NCBI RefSeq assembly: GCF_030705415.1
Contig: NZ_JAUZED010000001.1
Span: 25,966 to 89,965, forward strand
Direction of reading: 5' to 3'
DNA length: 64,000 bases
Origin: Curtobacterium sp. A7_M15
GTDB lineage: Bacteria; Actinomycetota; Actinomycetes; Actinomycetales; Microbacteriaceae
The translations under genes and the position numbers were made by a program. The notes under the pieces were generated by a model that saw only the letters and a program-made list of their open reading frames with translations, was not told the DNA's origin and did not search any database. Position 1 is the stretch's first letter. Every line of letters starts with the position of its first letter. This document shows, piece after piece, positions 35,804-44,094 of the stretch.

Positions 35804-35840
35804 TGCCCGACACTCCCCACCTCCCCAAGGAACTCACCCC

Positions 35841-36890
35841 GTGCGATTCGGATACTGGACCCCGCTCTTCGGCGGCTGGCTGCGCAACGTCGACAACGAG
35901 AACATGCCGGTCACCTTCGACTACGTCAAGCGGCTGGCGCAGCGCGCCGAGCGGATCGGCTTCGACCTGACGCTCGTGCCGGAGCTCAACCTCAACGACA
36001 TCAAGGGCACGGCAGCGCCGTCGCTCGAGGCCTGGTCGCTCGCGGCGGCCATCGCGGCGACGACCGAGCGTCTCGAGATCATGGCCGCCATGCGCCCCGG
36101 CTACCACCTGCCGGCGGTCACGGCGAAGCAGGCGGCGACCATCGACGACATCTCCTGCGGCCGGTTCACGTTCAACGTGGTGAGCGCGTGGTGGGCGGAG
36201 GAGGCGAAGCAGTACGGCGGCATCTTCTCCGAGCACGACGACCGGTACAAGCGCACCGCGGAGTTCGTCGAGATCATGAAGGGGCTCTGGCGGGAGACGC
36301 CGTACTCCTTCCACGGGGAGTACTACGACATCGAGAACAGTCACCTCGAGCCGAAGCCCCGCGTGACCCCGCGCATCTACGCCGGCGGTGAGAGCGAGGC
36401 CGGCAAGGCGGCGATCACCGGGTACGCCGACGCCTACGTGACCCACGGCGGCACCGTCGAGGAGCTCCGGACGAAGATCGCCGAGATGCGGCGGCGCCGG
36501 GTCGACGCCGGCCTGCCGCCGTTCGAGGCGTTCGGCATGGCCGCCTACGTCATCGTCCGCGAGACCGAGGAGGAGGCACAGGCCGAGCTCGCCCGGATCA
36601 CCGACGTGCAGCACGGGCGCGCGTACGAGTCGTACCAGGACTTCATCTCGAAGTCGCAGCTCGAGCACGTCCCCTCGCTCGAGGACTACTCGGTATCAAA
36701 CCGTGGCCTCCGCCCCGGGTTCGTCGGCACGCCTTCCCAGGTCGCCGCGCGCATCCGGGAGTTCGAGGACGCCGGCGTGGACACCCTGCTGCTGCAGTTC
36801 TCGCCGCAGTTGGAGGAGATGGAGCGCTTCGGCGAGCAGGTCATCCCGCTCGTGCGCCCGTCGGTCGTGCCGACCGGGGTCGCTTCGTGA
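35841..36890 (+). CDS. LLM-class flavin-dependent monooxygenase, SfnG/SsuD-like
   Basis: The 349-residue protein is a bacterial luciferase-like TIM barrel. It begins MRFGYWTPLFGGWLRNVDNE, continues with the strand LVPELNLNDIKG and the SGRFTFNVVSAWW-like FMN region, and has PRIYAGGESEAGK, the usual phosphate-binding loop. The N terminus and the NVVSAWW motif fit dimethylsulfone or alkanesulfonate monooxygenases, which use reduced FMN to release sulfite. The MetY gene overlaps it by 4 bases and gives a use for released sulfur. The GTG start has an AAGGA sequence 11 bases upstream, close to the low-complexity tract. Confidence 0.85.
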   Translation: MRFGYWTPLFGGWLRNVDNENMPVTFDYVKRLAQRAERIGFDLTLVPELNLNDIKGTAAPSLEAWSLAAAIAATTERLEIMAAMRPGYHLPAVTAKQAATIDDISCGRFTFNVVSAWWAEEAKQYGGIFSEHDDRYKRTAEFVEIMKGLWRETPYSFHGEYYDIENSHLEPKPRVTPRIYAGGESEAGKAAITGYADAYVTHGGTVEELRTKIAEMRRRRVDAGLPPFEAFGMAAYVIVRETEEEAQAELARITDVQHGRAYESYQDFISKSQLEHVPSLEDYSVSNRGLRPGFVGTPSQVAARIREFEDAGVDTLLLQFSPQLEEMERFGEQVIPLVRPSVVPTGVAS

Positions 36891-38200
36891 GCGCCGAGGA
36901 CAGCGCCGAGCAGGGGTGGGCGTTCGAGACGAGGCAGATCCGCGCCGGGTACAAGGCCGACCCGGGCTGGGGTGCCAACGTCCCGCCGATCGCGCAGAGT
37001 GCCGCGTTCGTGTACCCGTCGGGCGAGGACGCGGCCGACCGGTTCATGCTCAATGCTCCGGGCCACACGTACTCGCGGGTGAACAACCCGTCCGCCGCGG
37101 CGCTCGAGCGGCGCATCGCCGACCTCGAGGGCGGTGTCGGCGCCCTCGCCCTGGCGTCCGGTCAGGCGGCGACCTCGCTCGCCGTGCTCGGCCTCGCCCG
37201 CGCCGGCGACCACATCGTGTCGAGCGCATCACTGTACGGTGCGACCTACACGCTCTTCGCGTCGACGCTGGGCGACCTCGGCATCGCGTTCACGTTCGTG
37301 CAGGACCCGACCGACCTCGACGAGTGGGCGGCGGCGGTCCGTCCGGAGACGAAGGCGTTCTTCGGGGAGTCGATCCCGAACCCGCGCGGTGACGTCCTCG
37401 ACTTCGCGGGCGTGGCCGGCGTCGCCCACGAGCACGGGGTGCCGCTCATCGTGGACAACACCATCGCGACGCCGTACCTCGTCCGCCCGATCGAGCACGG
37501 TGCGGACATCGTCGTGCACTCGGCGACGAAGTACCTCGCCGGGCACGGCAGCGCCATCGCCGGACTCATCGTGGACAGCGGGAACTTCGACTGGGCGGCG
37601 CACGCCGAGCGCTATCCGCAGCTCGCCACCACCGAGCAGTCCGGCTTCGCGAACACGAACTTCGCGTCGAAGTTCGGGCGGCGGGCGTTCATCCAGCGCA
37701 CTCGGTCGAAGCTGTCGGCCGACCTCGGCCCGGCGATCGCACCCTTCACCGCCTTCCTCGTGCTGCAGGGCATCCAGACCCTGTCGCTCCGGATGGACCG
37801 GCACGTGTCGAACGCGGCGGCGGTCGCCTCGTGGCTGGACGCGCACGACCAGGTGCTCGGCGTGCACTACGCCGGGCTGCCGTCGTCGCCGTGGCACCAC
37901 CTGCAGCAGCGCTACGTGCCGCAGGGGCCGTCCGCGGTGCTCGCGTTCGACCTCGACGGCGGGGTCGACGCCGGGCGGCGGTTCGTCGCGGCACTCGAGC
38001 TGTTCGACCACGTGTCGAACATCGGCGACGTGCGCTCGCTCGTCGTGCATCCGGCGTCGACGACCCACGTGCAGATGACCTCCGCCGAGCGGGCGTCCGC
38101 GGGGGTCGGGGACGGGCTGATCCGGCTGTCCGTCGGACTCGAGCACGTGGACGACATCCTCGCGGACCTCGCGCGCGGCTTCGCGGCTGCATCGGGATAG
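36887..38200 (+). CDS. metY: O-acetylhomoserine/O-acetylserine sulfhydrylase (MetY-like)
   Basis: The 437-residue PLP enzyme belongs to the Cys/Met metabolism family and has the full MetY length. The PLP lysine is in VVHSATKYLAGHG, with IVDNTIATPYLVRP before it, YSRVNNPSAAALERRIADLE near residue 65 and a C-terminal IRLSVGLEHVDDIL. It makes homocysteine or cysteine from the O-acetyl amino acid and sulfide. The GTG start overlaps the monooxygenase stop as GTGA, so the pair is a small sulfur-scavenging operon. Its TAG stop is part of the -10 box of ispE. Confidence 0.9.
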   Translation: MSAEDSAEQGWAFETRQIRAGYKADPGWGANVPPIAQSAAFVYPSGEDAADRFMLNAPGHTYSRVNNPSAAALERRIADLEGGVGALALASGQAATSLAVLGLARAGDHIVSSASLYGATYTLFASTLGDLGIAFTFVQDPTDLDEWAAAVRPETKAFFGESIPNPRGDVLDFAGVAGVAHEHGVPLIVDNTIATPYLVRPIEHGADIVVHSATKYLAGHGSAIAGLIVDSGNFDWAAHAERYPQLATTEQSGFANTNFASKFGRRAFIQRTRSKLSADLGPAIAPFTAFLVLQGIQTLSLRMDRHVSNAAAVASWLDAHDQVLGVHYAGLPSSPWHHLQQRYVPQGPSAVLAFDLDGGVDAGRRFVAALELFDHVSNIGDVRSLVVHPASTTHVQMTSAERASAGVGDGLIRLSVGLEHVDDILADLARGFAAASG

Positions 38201-38203
38201 GTT
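38198..38203 (+). promoter_or_regulatory. Leaderless -10 box of ispE, overlapping the metY stop codon
   Basis: TAGGTT begins with the TAG stop of metY and is followed by 6 bases and the ATG of ispE. Confidence 0.6.
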
Positions 38204-38209
38204 GGGGGC

Positions 38210-39142
38210 ATGACCACGCTGGCCGCTCCGACCCGCGTGCGGACGCGCGCCCCCGGGAAGATCAACGTCTACCTGTCGGTCGGTGCCCTGCAGGACGACG
38301 GTTACCACGACGTGGCGACGGCGTACCAGGCGGTCTCGTTGTACGAGGACGTCTCGGCCGAACCGGCGGACGACTTCTCGGTGACCTTCACCGGGCCCAT
38401 CGACACCCGGGCAGTCCCGGTGGACGAGTCGAACCTCGCGATCCGGGCAGCGCGCCTCGTCGCCGACGCAGCCGGGTACCGCGGGGGCGTCCGACTGACC
38501 ATCGACAAGCAGGTCCCGGTCGCCGGGGGGATGGGGGGCGGCTCCGCCGACGCGGCAGCGACCCTGCTCGCCGTCGACACCCTGTGGGGCACCGCGCTCG
38601 GGCGCGAGGAACTGCTGCGCCTCGCCGCCCAGCTCGGCGCCGACGTGCCGTTCGCCTTCGCCGGCGGGACGGCGGTCGGTACCGGGCGTGGCGACGAGCT
38701 GAGTCCAGCCCTGGCCAAGGGCGAGTTCCACTGGGTGCTCGCCCTGAGTGACTCCGGTCTCTCGACGCCGGCCGTGTACCGGGCGCTGGACGAGCACCGG
38801 GATCGGTACCGCGCGGACATCGCACCCGCACCCACCACCCCCGTGGTCGAGGCGAACGTGCTGCAGGCCCTCCGCGCCGGCGATCCCGACCTGCTCGCGG
38901 ACTGCCTGCACAACGACCTGCAGGCACCGGCGATGCGCCTCCAGCCCTCGCTCGCCGCGACCCTCGAGATCGGTGAGAAGGCCGGGGCCCTCGCGGGCCT
39001 GGTGTCGGGGAGCGGGCCGACGGTGGCGTTCCTCGTCGCCGACCGTGACGCCGCGCTCGAGGTGCAGGTCGAGCTCAGCGCCGCCGGCATGGTGGCGGTC
39101 CGTGCCGCCGGACCGGTGCACGGCGCCCGCGTCCTGCACTGA
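38210..39142 (+). CDS. ispE: 4-diphosphocytidyl-2-C-methyl-D-erythritol kinase
   Basis: The 310-residue GHMP kinase phosphorylates the 2-hydroxyl of CDP-methylerythritol in the non-mevalonate isoprenoid pathway. Marks are [12 protein letters not shown] at the N terminus, the ATP loop [18 protein letters not shown] near residue 105 and the C-terminal SGSGPTVAF. Its ATG lies 6 bases after a TAGGTT box, so it can be expressed apart from metY. The last 22 bases, including the stop codon, are repeated exactly once more directly after the gene. Confidence 0.95.
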   Translation: MTTLAAPTRVRTRAPGKINVYLSVGALQDDGYHDVATAYQAVSLYEDVSAEPADDFSVTFTGPIDTRAVPVDESNLAIRAARLVADAAGYRGGVRLTIDKQVPVAGGMGGGSADAAATLLAVDTLWGTALGREELLRLAAQLGADVPFAFAGGTAVGTGRGDELSPALAKGEFHWVLALSDSGLSTPAVYRALDEHRDRYRADIAPAPTTPVVEANVLQALRAGDPDLLADCLHNDLQAPAMRLQPSLAATLEIGEKAGALAGLVSGSGPTVAFLVADRDAALEVQVELSAAGMVAVRAAGPVHGARVLH

Positions 39143-39164
39143 CGGCGCCCGCGTCCTGCACTGA
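39121..39164. repeat. 22-bp exact tandem duplication of the ispE 3' end
   Basis: CGGCGCCCGCGTCCTGCACT plus GA occurs at 39121-39142 and again at 39143-39164. The first copy encodes the last residues and stop of IspE; the second is non-coding. Confidence 0.9.
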
Positions 39165-39207
39165 CGGCGCTGCGGACGGCCGCGATCCGCGGCGCCCCGT
39201 CGGCCGA

Positions 39208-40881
39208 TCAGCTCCGCACGTACTCCGTGATGACGACCGTGCCGGTCTTCCAGTGCTCCTTCGCGGTGAAGCCGTGCTCGGCGAGCACCGCGGCGGTCTC
39301 CGGCTGGATGTTGCGCGCCTTCACCGTCCCGCCGACGAACCAGACCGTGTCGATGTCACCCAGCCGGCTCGGGATCACGCTCGCGAGGTCGCCGTTCTGG
39401 TTCCAGAGGACGCCGGACTCGGCACCGTTCTTCTCGACGCCCAGGTCGGTCATGCCCGCGAACGCCGAGGGGTACGCGACCCGGATGATGTCCGCAGTCG
39501 TACCGGGGTGCCCGTAGACGCTGCCGAACACGACGCCCTCGTCCGCGTCGGCACGGCTGGCGCTCCGTTCGGCGGTGATGATCGAGGCGGCGCGCGCCCA
39601 GGTCGAGTCCTGCTTCGCGAGCGGCTCCTTCACGGCCACGGCCGTCGGCACCGACAGCACGAGGACGGCGGCCACACCGGCGGCGAGCAGCGCCTTCGGT
39701 CGGACCAGCGTCAGCGCGAGGGCGATGAGCAGCGCGACGAACGGCAGGCTGAGCGTGGCGTACTTCGGGGAGTACAGGTGCTTCCCCATCGCGGTGGCCA
39801 GGACGAGCGCAGCCGTGGGGATCACCACGAGGGGGACGGCGACGCGGACGGCTTGCGCCCGGACGAGCGACCGCACCGTGGCGGACCGCCGGTGCGCCTC
39901 GACGAGGGCGAACACCGTGCCGACGAGCATGAGCGCCCAGGCGCCGGCGGCGTACGCGTCGACGCCGCCGAACCACGCCGTGGCGAACACCTGCGCGCCG
40001 GTGCGCTCGCCGATGCCGGCGATCCAGGCCACCTGCTTCGACTGCGACGCGACCTCGACGACGAGCGGGGACACGGCCACCGCTGCGAAGGCTGCCGCGA
40101 TCGTCCATCGGAGCAGGACGCCGCGTGTGACCAGGGCCGGTCCCAGGTCGTCGCCGCGGCGGGACACCGTGGCACGACGGACGGTCGCGCGCCGGGCCAC
40201 CAGCGTCCAGAGCAGGGTGACGGCGTGCGCGACGACCGCCAGCGAGAGGTAGACGTTGAAGCTCACCGACACGAGCGCGAGCGCGCCGTAGACCGCCCAC
40301 CAGTGCAGGCTGCGACCCGTCCGGGTGCGCCGGACCGCGGTCAGACCGACGAGGGTGAGGCACACGGCCAGGGTCGTGATCGTGGCGTACGGTCGGCCCT
40401 CGGAGCCGGCCCACTGCACCCGGGGCAAGGCGAGGAACACGAGACCGGCGGTGATGCCCAGGCGTCGTCCGCCGAGCCGACGCCCGAGCGCGACGAGGAG
40501 CCCCGCAGCCACACCGATGGCGAGGGCGCTCGGGAACCGCAGCGTGAAGGGCGTGTACCCGACGAGCCAGAACCAGACGTGCATCAGCGCGTAGTAGAGC
40601 CCGTGCACCGCGTCGACGCTGTGCAGCTCGGCCCAGAGCTGCGGCCAGCTCCGCTGTGCGCTCGTGACGGTCGCGGCCTCGTCGTACCAGAGCGACGGGA
40701 CCCAGGCGAAGGCGGCGCAGACGATCACGCCGAACGCGCCGACCGTGAGTTCGGGTGTGCGGACCACCGCGGTGCCGACGCTCGACACGAGTCGCCGCAG
40801 CCGGGACCGGAAGCGGGTACGGACCGGCGCGATCCCCGTCGTTCGGGGGATGCTGATGGTGCCGGTCCGCGGTGCAGTCAC
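39208..40881 (-). CDS. Polytopic GT-C-type glycosyltransferase (PMT_2/GT39-like)
   Basis: The 557-residue protein has about ten predicted membrane spans. The first large outer loop has the motif SLWYDEAATVTSAQ, whose acidic residues are typical of GT-C enzymes that use polyprenyl-phosphate sugars. The arginine-bearing TLRFPSALAIG and WAGSEGRPYA follow, and a soluble C-terminal domain of about 130 residues ends the protein. Donor and acceptor are unknown. I chose GTG 40881 over a longer frame because TACCGT (minus strand, 40889-40894) lies 7 bases upstream. Confidence 0.78.
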   Translation of the reverse strand: MTAPRTGTISIPRTTGIAPVRTRFRSRLRRLVSSVGTAVVRTPELTVGAFGVIVCAAFAWVPSLWYDEAATVTSAQRSWPQLWAELHSVDAVHGLYYALMHVWFWLVGYTPFTLRFPSALAIGVAAGLLVALGRRLGGRRLGITAGLVFLALPRVQWAGSEGRPYATITTLAVCLTLVGLTAVRRTRTGRSLHWWAVYGALALVSVSFNVYLSLAVVAHAVTLLWTLVARRATVRRATVSRRGDDLGPALVTRGVLLRWTIAAAFAAVAVSPLVVEVASQSKQVAWIAGIGERTGAQVFATAWFGGVDAYAAGAWALMLVGTVFALVEAHRRSATVRSLVRAQAVRVAVPLVVIPTAALVLATAMGKHLYSPKYATLSLPFVALLIALALTLVRPKALLAAGVAAVLVLSVPTAVAVKEPLAKQDSTWARAASIITAERSASRADADEGVVFGSVYGHPGTTADIIRVAYPSAFAGMTDLGVEKNGAESGVLWNQNGDLASVIPSRLGDIDTVWFVGGTVKARNIQPETAAVLAEHGFTAKEHWKTGTVVITEYVRS

Positions 40882-40950
40882 GGTGAGGACGGTAGCCGCG
40901 GCGGCTGGGCAGGTGCCCGGCGTCCGCGCAGCCCAGACTGAGAGTTCCAC

Positions 40951-40960
40951 ATACCGGTAT
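40951..40960. promoter_or_regulatory. Palindrome at the molybdenum operon promoter
   Basis: ATACCGGTAT is a perfect 10-bp palindrome whose right end merges with the TATCGT box (40958-40963) of the operon. It is a candidate operator for the HTH-TOBE protein encoded just downstream. Confidence 0.5.
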
Positions 40961-40973
40961 CGTGCGGAGGACC

Positions 40974-41384
40974 ATGACGAAGCTCCGCATCCGCGACGCC
41001 GCTCGGTACCTCGGCGTCAGCGACGACACCGTCCGGCGGATGATCGACGCCGGCGCCTTCACGCGCTCGACGGACACCTCGGGGCGAACCGTGGTCGACG
41101 GCCGGGAACTCGCGGCGCACATCCGCGGCACCGGCGGCCAGCTCGACGATCCGTCGGGGGCGAGGAGTTCGGCGCGGAACCGCTTCGTCGGGATCGTCAC
41201 CGACCTCGTCGTCGTCGGGGTGATGGCGCAGGTGGAGCTGCAGAGCGGTCCGCACCGGGTGGTGTCGCTCATGAGCGCCGAGGCCGTGCGGGACCTCGGG
41301 CTCGAGGTCGGGACCGTCGCCGTGGCCTCGGTCAAGGCGACGATGGTGTCGGTCGAGGTGCCGGCGGACGCGAGCGACGCATGA
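40974..41384 (+). CDS. HTH-TOBE (Mop) molybdate-responsive regulator
   Basis: The 136-residue protein joins a MerR/excisionase-type helix-turn-helix (LRIRDAARYLGVSDDTVRRM, residues 4-23) to a single TOBE/Mop domain (SARNRFVGIVTDLVVVGV near residue 67, then GLEVGTVAVASVKATMVSVE). TOBE domains bind molybdate or tungstate, so it should sense the oxyanion and control the operon it heads (moeZ-like, modA, modB, modC). A classical ModE has a different winged-helix domain and usually two TOBE units. The ATG has a GGAGG site 3 bases upstream. Overlap with the next gene is ATGA. Confidence 0.85.
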   Translation: MTKLRIRDAARYLGVSDDTVRRMIDAGAFTRSTDTSGRTVVDGRELAAHIRGTGGQLDDPSGARSSARNRFVGIVTDLVVVGVMAQVELQSGPHRVVSLMSAEAVRDLGLEVGTVAVASVKATMVSVEVPADASDA

Positions 41385-42460
41385 CCGACGACCGCCGTCG
41401 GTTGCTCTCCCGCACCGCGGCCCTGCAGGGCGCGGGGGACCGTGCCGTCCGGGCCCTGTCCGAGGCGAGTGTCCTCGTCGTCGGCGCCGGGGGCCTCGGC
41501 GCGCCCGTGCTCACCTACCTCGCGGGCGCGGGACTCCGACGGGTCACCGTCGTCGACCACGACGTCGTCGACACGTCGAACCTCGCGCGGCAGACGCTCT
41601 TCGCCGCGGCGGACGTCGGTCGCCCCAAGGCCGAGTGCGCGGCCGAGCGGGTGCGGGGCGTCGACCCCGAGCTCGAGGTCGTCGCACTCGCCGAGCCGTT
41701 CCGTGCCGGCCACGTCCAAGGCCACGACGTGGTGGTCGACGCCGCGGACAGCGTCGAGGTCACCCGGGCGATCTCGGACGCCTGCGCGGTGGCCGGGGTC
41801 CCGTTCGTGTGGGGCACGGTCCTCGGGACGGACGGGCAGGTGTCGGTGTTCCACGACGCCGGGCCGGACCCGATCGACTTCCACGACCTGCACCCCGACG
41901 CCCTGCCGGACGAGGGGTCCTGTGCGCTCGACGGCGTGCTCCCTGCGCTGTGCGGCGCCGTCGGATCGGTGATGGCCGCGCAGGTCACCGCGATCGTCGC
42001 CGGCATCGGGGAGCCGTTGACGGGGCGGGTGCTGACGGTCGACGCCCGACGGTGGCGGTGGACCGAGAGCACGCTCCGGCGCGGTCCCGGATCGCGGCGT
42101 CCGTCCCCCTCGGTCGACGAGGCGCCGCCCCGGATCGCCCCGGCAGCACTCGCCGCCCGCCTCGACCGTGCCACCGACGGCGTCGGCGGACCCGTCCTCG
42201 TCGACGTCCGCACCCCGGCCGAACGCGCGACCGGGATCGTGCCCGGCAGCATCCGTCCGGAGGACCTCACCGCTGACGACGAACGACCCGTCGTCGTGGT
42301 GTGCGCCAGCGGAGTCCGGGCGACCGCCTGGGCGCGCTCGGCCCGTGCCGAGGGCCGCGACGCGACCGTCCTCGACGGCGGCATCCAGGCCTGGGAGCGC
42401 GAGGGGCTGCCCACCAGGACGCCAGGTGCAACCGCAGATGCGGGTACGATCGGGGCATGA
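41381..42460 (+). CDS. ThiF/MoeB adenylyltransferase with C-terminal rhodanese domain (MoeZ-like)
   Basis: The 359-residue protein has an E1-like domain (VLVVGAGGLGAPVLTYLAGA near residue 30, SNLARQTLF, DAADSVEVTRAI) that should adenylate the C-terminal glycines of MoaD-like sulfur carriers. A rhodanese domain follows (VLVDVRTPAERATGIVPGS, active loop VVCASGVRAT). Both CxxC zinc knuckles of MoeB and MoeZ are missing: the first is FHDLHPD and the second is absent. The catalytic cysteine appears to be kept in EGSCALDGVLPAL. It lies between the Mo sensor and modA with overlaps on both sides. Confidence 0.85.
   Translation: MTDDRRRLLSRTAALQGAGDRAVRALSEASVLVVGAGGLGAPVLTYLAGAGLRRVTVVDHDVVDTSNLARQTLFAAADVGRPKAECAAERVRGVDPELEVVALAEPFRAGHVQGHDVVVDAADSVEVTRAISDACAVAGVPFVWGTVLGTDGQVSVFHDAGPDPIDFHDLHPDALPDEGSCALDGVLPALCGAVGSVMAAQVTAIVAGIGEPLTGRVLTVDARRWRWTESTLRRGPGSRRPSPSVDEAPPRIAPAALAARLDRATDGVGGPVLVDVRTPAERATGIVPGSIRPEDLTADDERPVVVVCASGVRATAWARSARAEGRDATVLDGGIQAWEREGLPTRTPGATADAGTIGA
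42445..42450 (+). promoter_or_regulatory. Internal -10 box for modA
   Basis: TACGAT inside the 3' end of the moeZ-like gene is followed by 6 bases and the modA ATG, so modABC could be transcribed separately. Confidence 0.5.
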
Positions 42461-43266
42461 CGACGCATGTGCGGACAGCAGCCCTCCTGATCGCCGCGAC
42501 CGCTCTCGTCACCGTCGGCCTGGCGGGATGTGCCACGGCCGCCCCGGGCACCGGCGCGAGCAGCAGCGCGAGCAGCGCGTCCGCAGCCCCGACCGGGACG
42601 ATCACGGTGTTCGCCGCGGCCTCGCTCCAGAAGACGTTCACGACGCTCGGGAAGCAGTACGAGGCCGCCCACCCCGGCACCACCATCACCTTCTCCTTCG
42701 CCGGCTCGAGCGACCTCGTCACGCAGATCCAGAACGGTGCCCCCGCCGATGTCTTCGCGTCCGCCGACGAGGCGAACATGGACAAGCTCGTGGGGACCGA
42801 CGTGACGGCCGGGTCGCCGCGGGCCTTCGCCACGAACGTCCTCGAGATCGCGGTGGCTCCCGGCAACCCGAAGGGGATCACCAGCCTGGACGACCTGACC
42901 GCGTCGGACGTGCAACTCGTCACCTGCGCCACCCCGGTGCCCTGCGGTGCCGCGACCGCCGAGGTCGAGCAGGCCACCGGTGTCGACCTGCGGCCGGTCA
43001 GTGAGGAGCAGTCCGTGACCGACGTCCTCGGCAAGGTCGAGTCCGGCCAGGCGGACGCCGGCCTCGTCTACGCCACCGACGTCGAGGGAGCCGACGGCAA
43101 GGTCGACGGCGTCCGGTTCGACGCGGCGTCGAAGGCCGTGAACACCTACCCGATCGGTGTCCTGGAGCACTCGTCGAACCCCGGCCTCGCGGCCGCGTTC
43201 ACGGCGTACGTCCGCTCGGAGGCGGGCCGGAAGGTCCTCGCCGACGCCGGCTTCGGAGCCCCCTGA
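42457..43266 (+). CDS. modA: Molybdate ABC transporter binding lipoprotein
   Basis: The 269-residue protein has a lipoprotein signal (LVTVGLAGC, lipobox cysteine at residue 25), a serine-rich linker and then the ModA fold. Marks are GTITVFAAASLQKTF, TFSFAGSSDLVTQI and GAPADVFASADEANM, whose serines bind the oxyanion, and YATDVEGADGKV. It captures molybdate or tungstate outside the cell and passes it to ModB. The ATG overlaps the upstream stop as ATGA. Confidence 0.94.
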   Translation: MTTHVRTAALLIAATALVTVGLAGCATAAPGTGASSSASSASAAPTGTITVFAAASLQKTFTTLGKQYEAAHPGTTITFSFAGSSDLVTQIQNGAPADVFASADEANMDKLVGTDVTAGSPRAFATNVLEIAVAPGNPKGITSLDDLTASDVQLVTCATPVPCGAATAEVEQATGVDLRPVSEEQSVTDVLGKVESGQADAGLVYATDVEGADGKVDGVRFDAASKAVNTYPIGVLEHSSNPGLAAAFTAYVRSEAGRKVLADAGFGAP

Positions 43267-43269
43267 CCC

Positions 43270-44094
43270 GTGCCGGACCACACCGACCGAACACCCCGGG
43301 CGAGCCGGTCCGTCCGCATGCCGGTGCCGTGGTGGCTCCCGGTCCCGGCTGTCCTGGGCGGCCTGTTCGTGGTCGTCCCGGTGCTCGCGATGGTCGGCCG
43401 CGTCGACTGGGGATCGTTCGGAGCACTCGTCACGTCGCCCGCCTCGCTGACCGCCCTGGGGCTGAGCCTCGGGACCGCTGCCGCCGCGACGGGCATCGCC
43501 TTCGTGCTCGGCTACCCGCTCGCCGTCCTGTTCGCCCGCTCGACCTCCCGGTGGATCGGGGCCGCGCGCGCCCTCGTCCTGCTGCCGCTCGTGCTGCCGC
43601 CGGTCGTCGGGGGGCTGGCGCTGCTCGCGGCGTTCGGTCGGCTCGGCGTCGTCGGGGCGTGGCTCGACGACCACGGTCTGCGGATCGCGTTCACCATGAC
43701 GGCGGTCGTCATCGCGCAGACCTTCGTCGCGATGCCCTTCCTGGTGTCGTCGATCGAGGGCGCGCTGCGCGTCGGCGGTGACCGGTTCGAGCGGGTCGCT
43801 GCGACGCTCGGTGCGTCCCCGACCCGGACGTTCCTGACCGTGACGACCCCGCGGGTGCTCCCGGGCATCCTGGCCGGGCTCGTCCTCTGCTTCGCCCGTG
43901 CCCTGGGCGAGTTCGGCGCGACCCTCACGTTCGCCGGCAGTCTGCAGGGTGTGACCCGGACGCTGCCGCTCGAGATCTACCTGCAGCGCGAGATCGATCC
44001 GGACACCGCGGTCGCGCTCGCGCTCGTGCTGGTGGTCGTGGCGCTCGTGGTCATCGGCGCCTCCGCGCTCCGCACCCGGACGGCCCTCGCGTGA
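43270..44094 (+). CDS. modB: Molybdate ABC transporter permease
   Basis: The 274-residue inner-membrane protein has five to six predicted spans. The ModB/CysT-type cytoplasmic loop reads [20 protein letters not shown], and [15 protein letters not shown] near the C terminus is a family hallmark. It forms the homodimeric channel for molybdate. The GTG start lies 3 bases after modA, and its stop overlaps modC as GTGA. Confidence 0.93.
   Translation: MPDHTDRTPRASRSVRMPVPWWLPVPAVLGGLFVVVPVLAMVGRVDWGSFGALVTSPASLTALGLSLGTAAAATGIAFVLGYPLAVLFARSTSRWIGAARALVLLPLVLPPVVGGLALLAAFGRLGVVGAWLDDHGLRIAFTMTAVVIAQTFVAMPFLVSSIEGALRVGGDRFERVAATLGASPTRTFLTVTTPRVLPGILAGLVLCFARALGEFGATLTFAGSLQGVTRTLPLEIYLQREIDPDTAVALALVLVVVALVVIGASALRTRTALA

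Noticed and set aside
35672..35840. SAM or other sulfur riboswitch upstream of the monooxygenase-metY pair.
   Set aside because: The region is mostly the low-complexity tract, and no recognisable aptamer helices are left to judge.
34673..38200. ATP-grasp, monooxygenase and metY genes as one biosynthetic cluster.
   Set aside because: The ATP-grasp gene has its own promoter and is separated from the others by an unreliable tract; the last two fit sulfur assimilation, so a common product is not supported.
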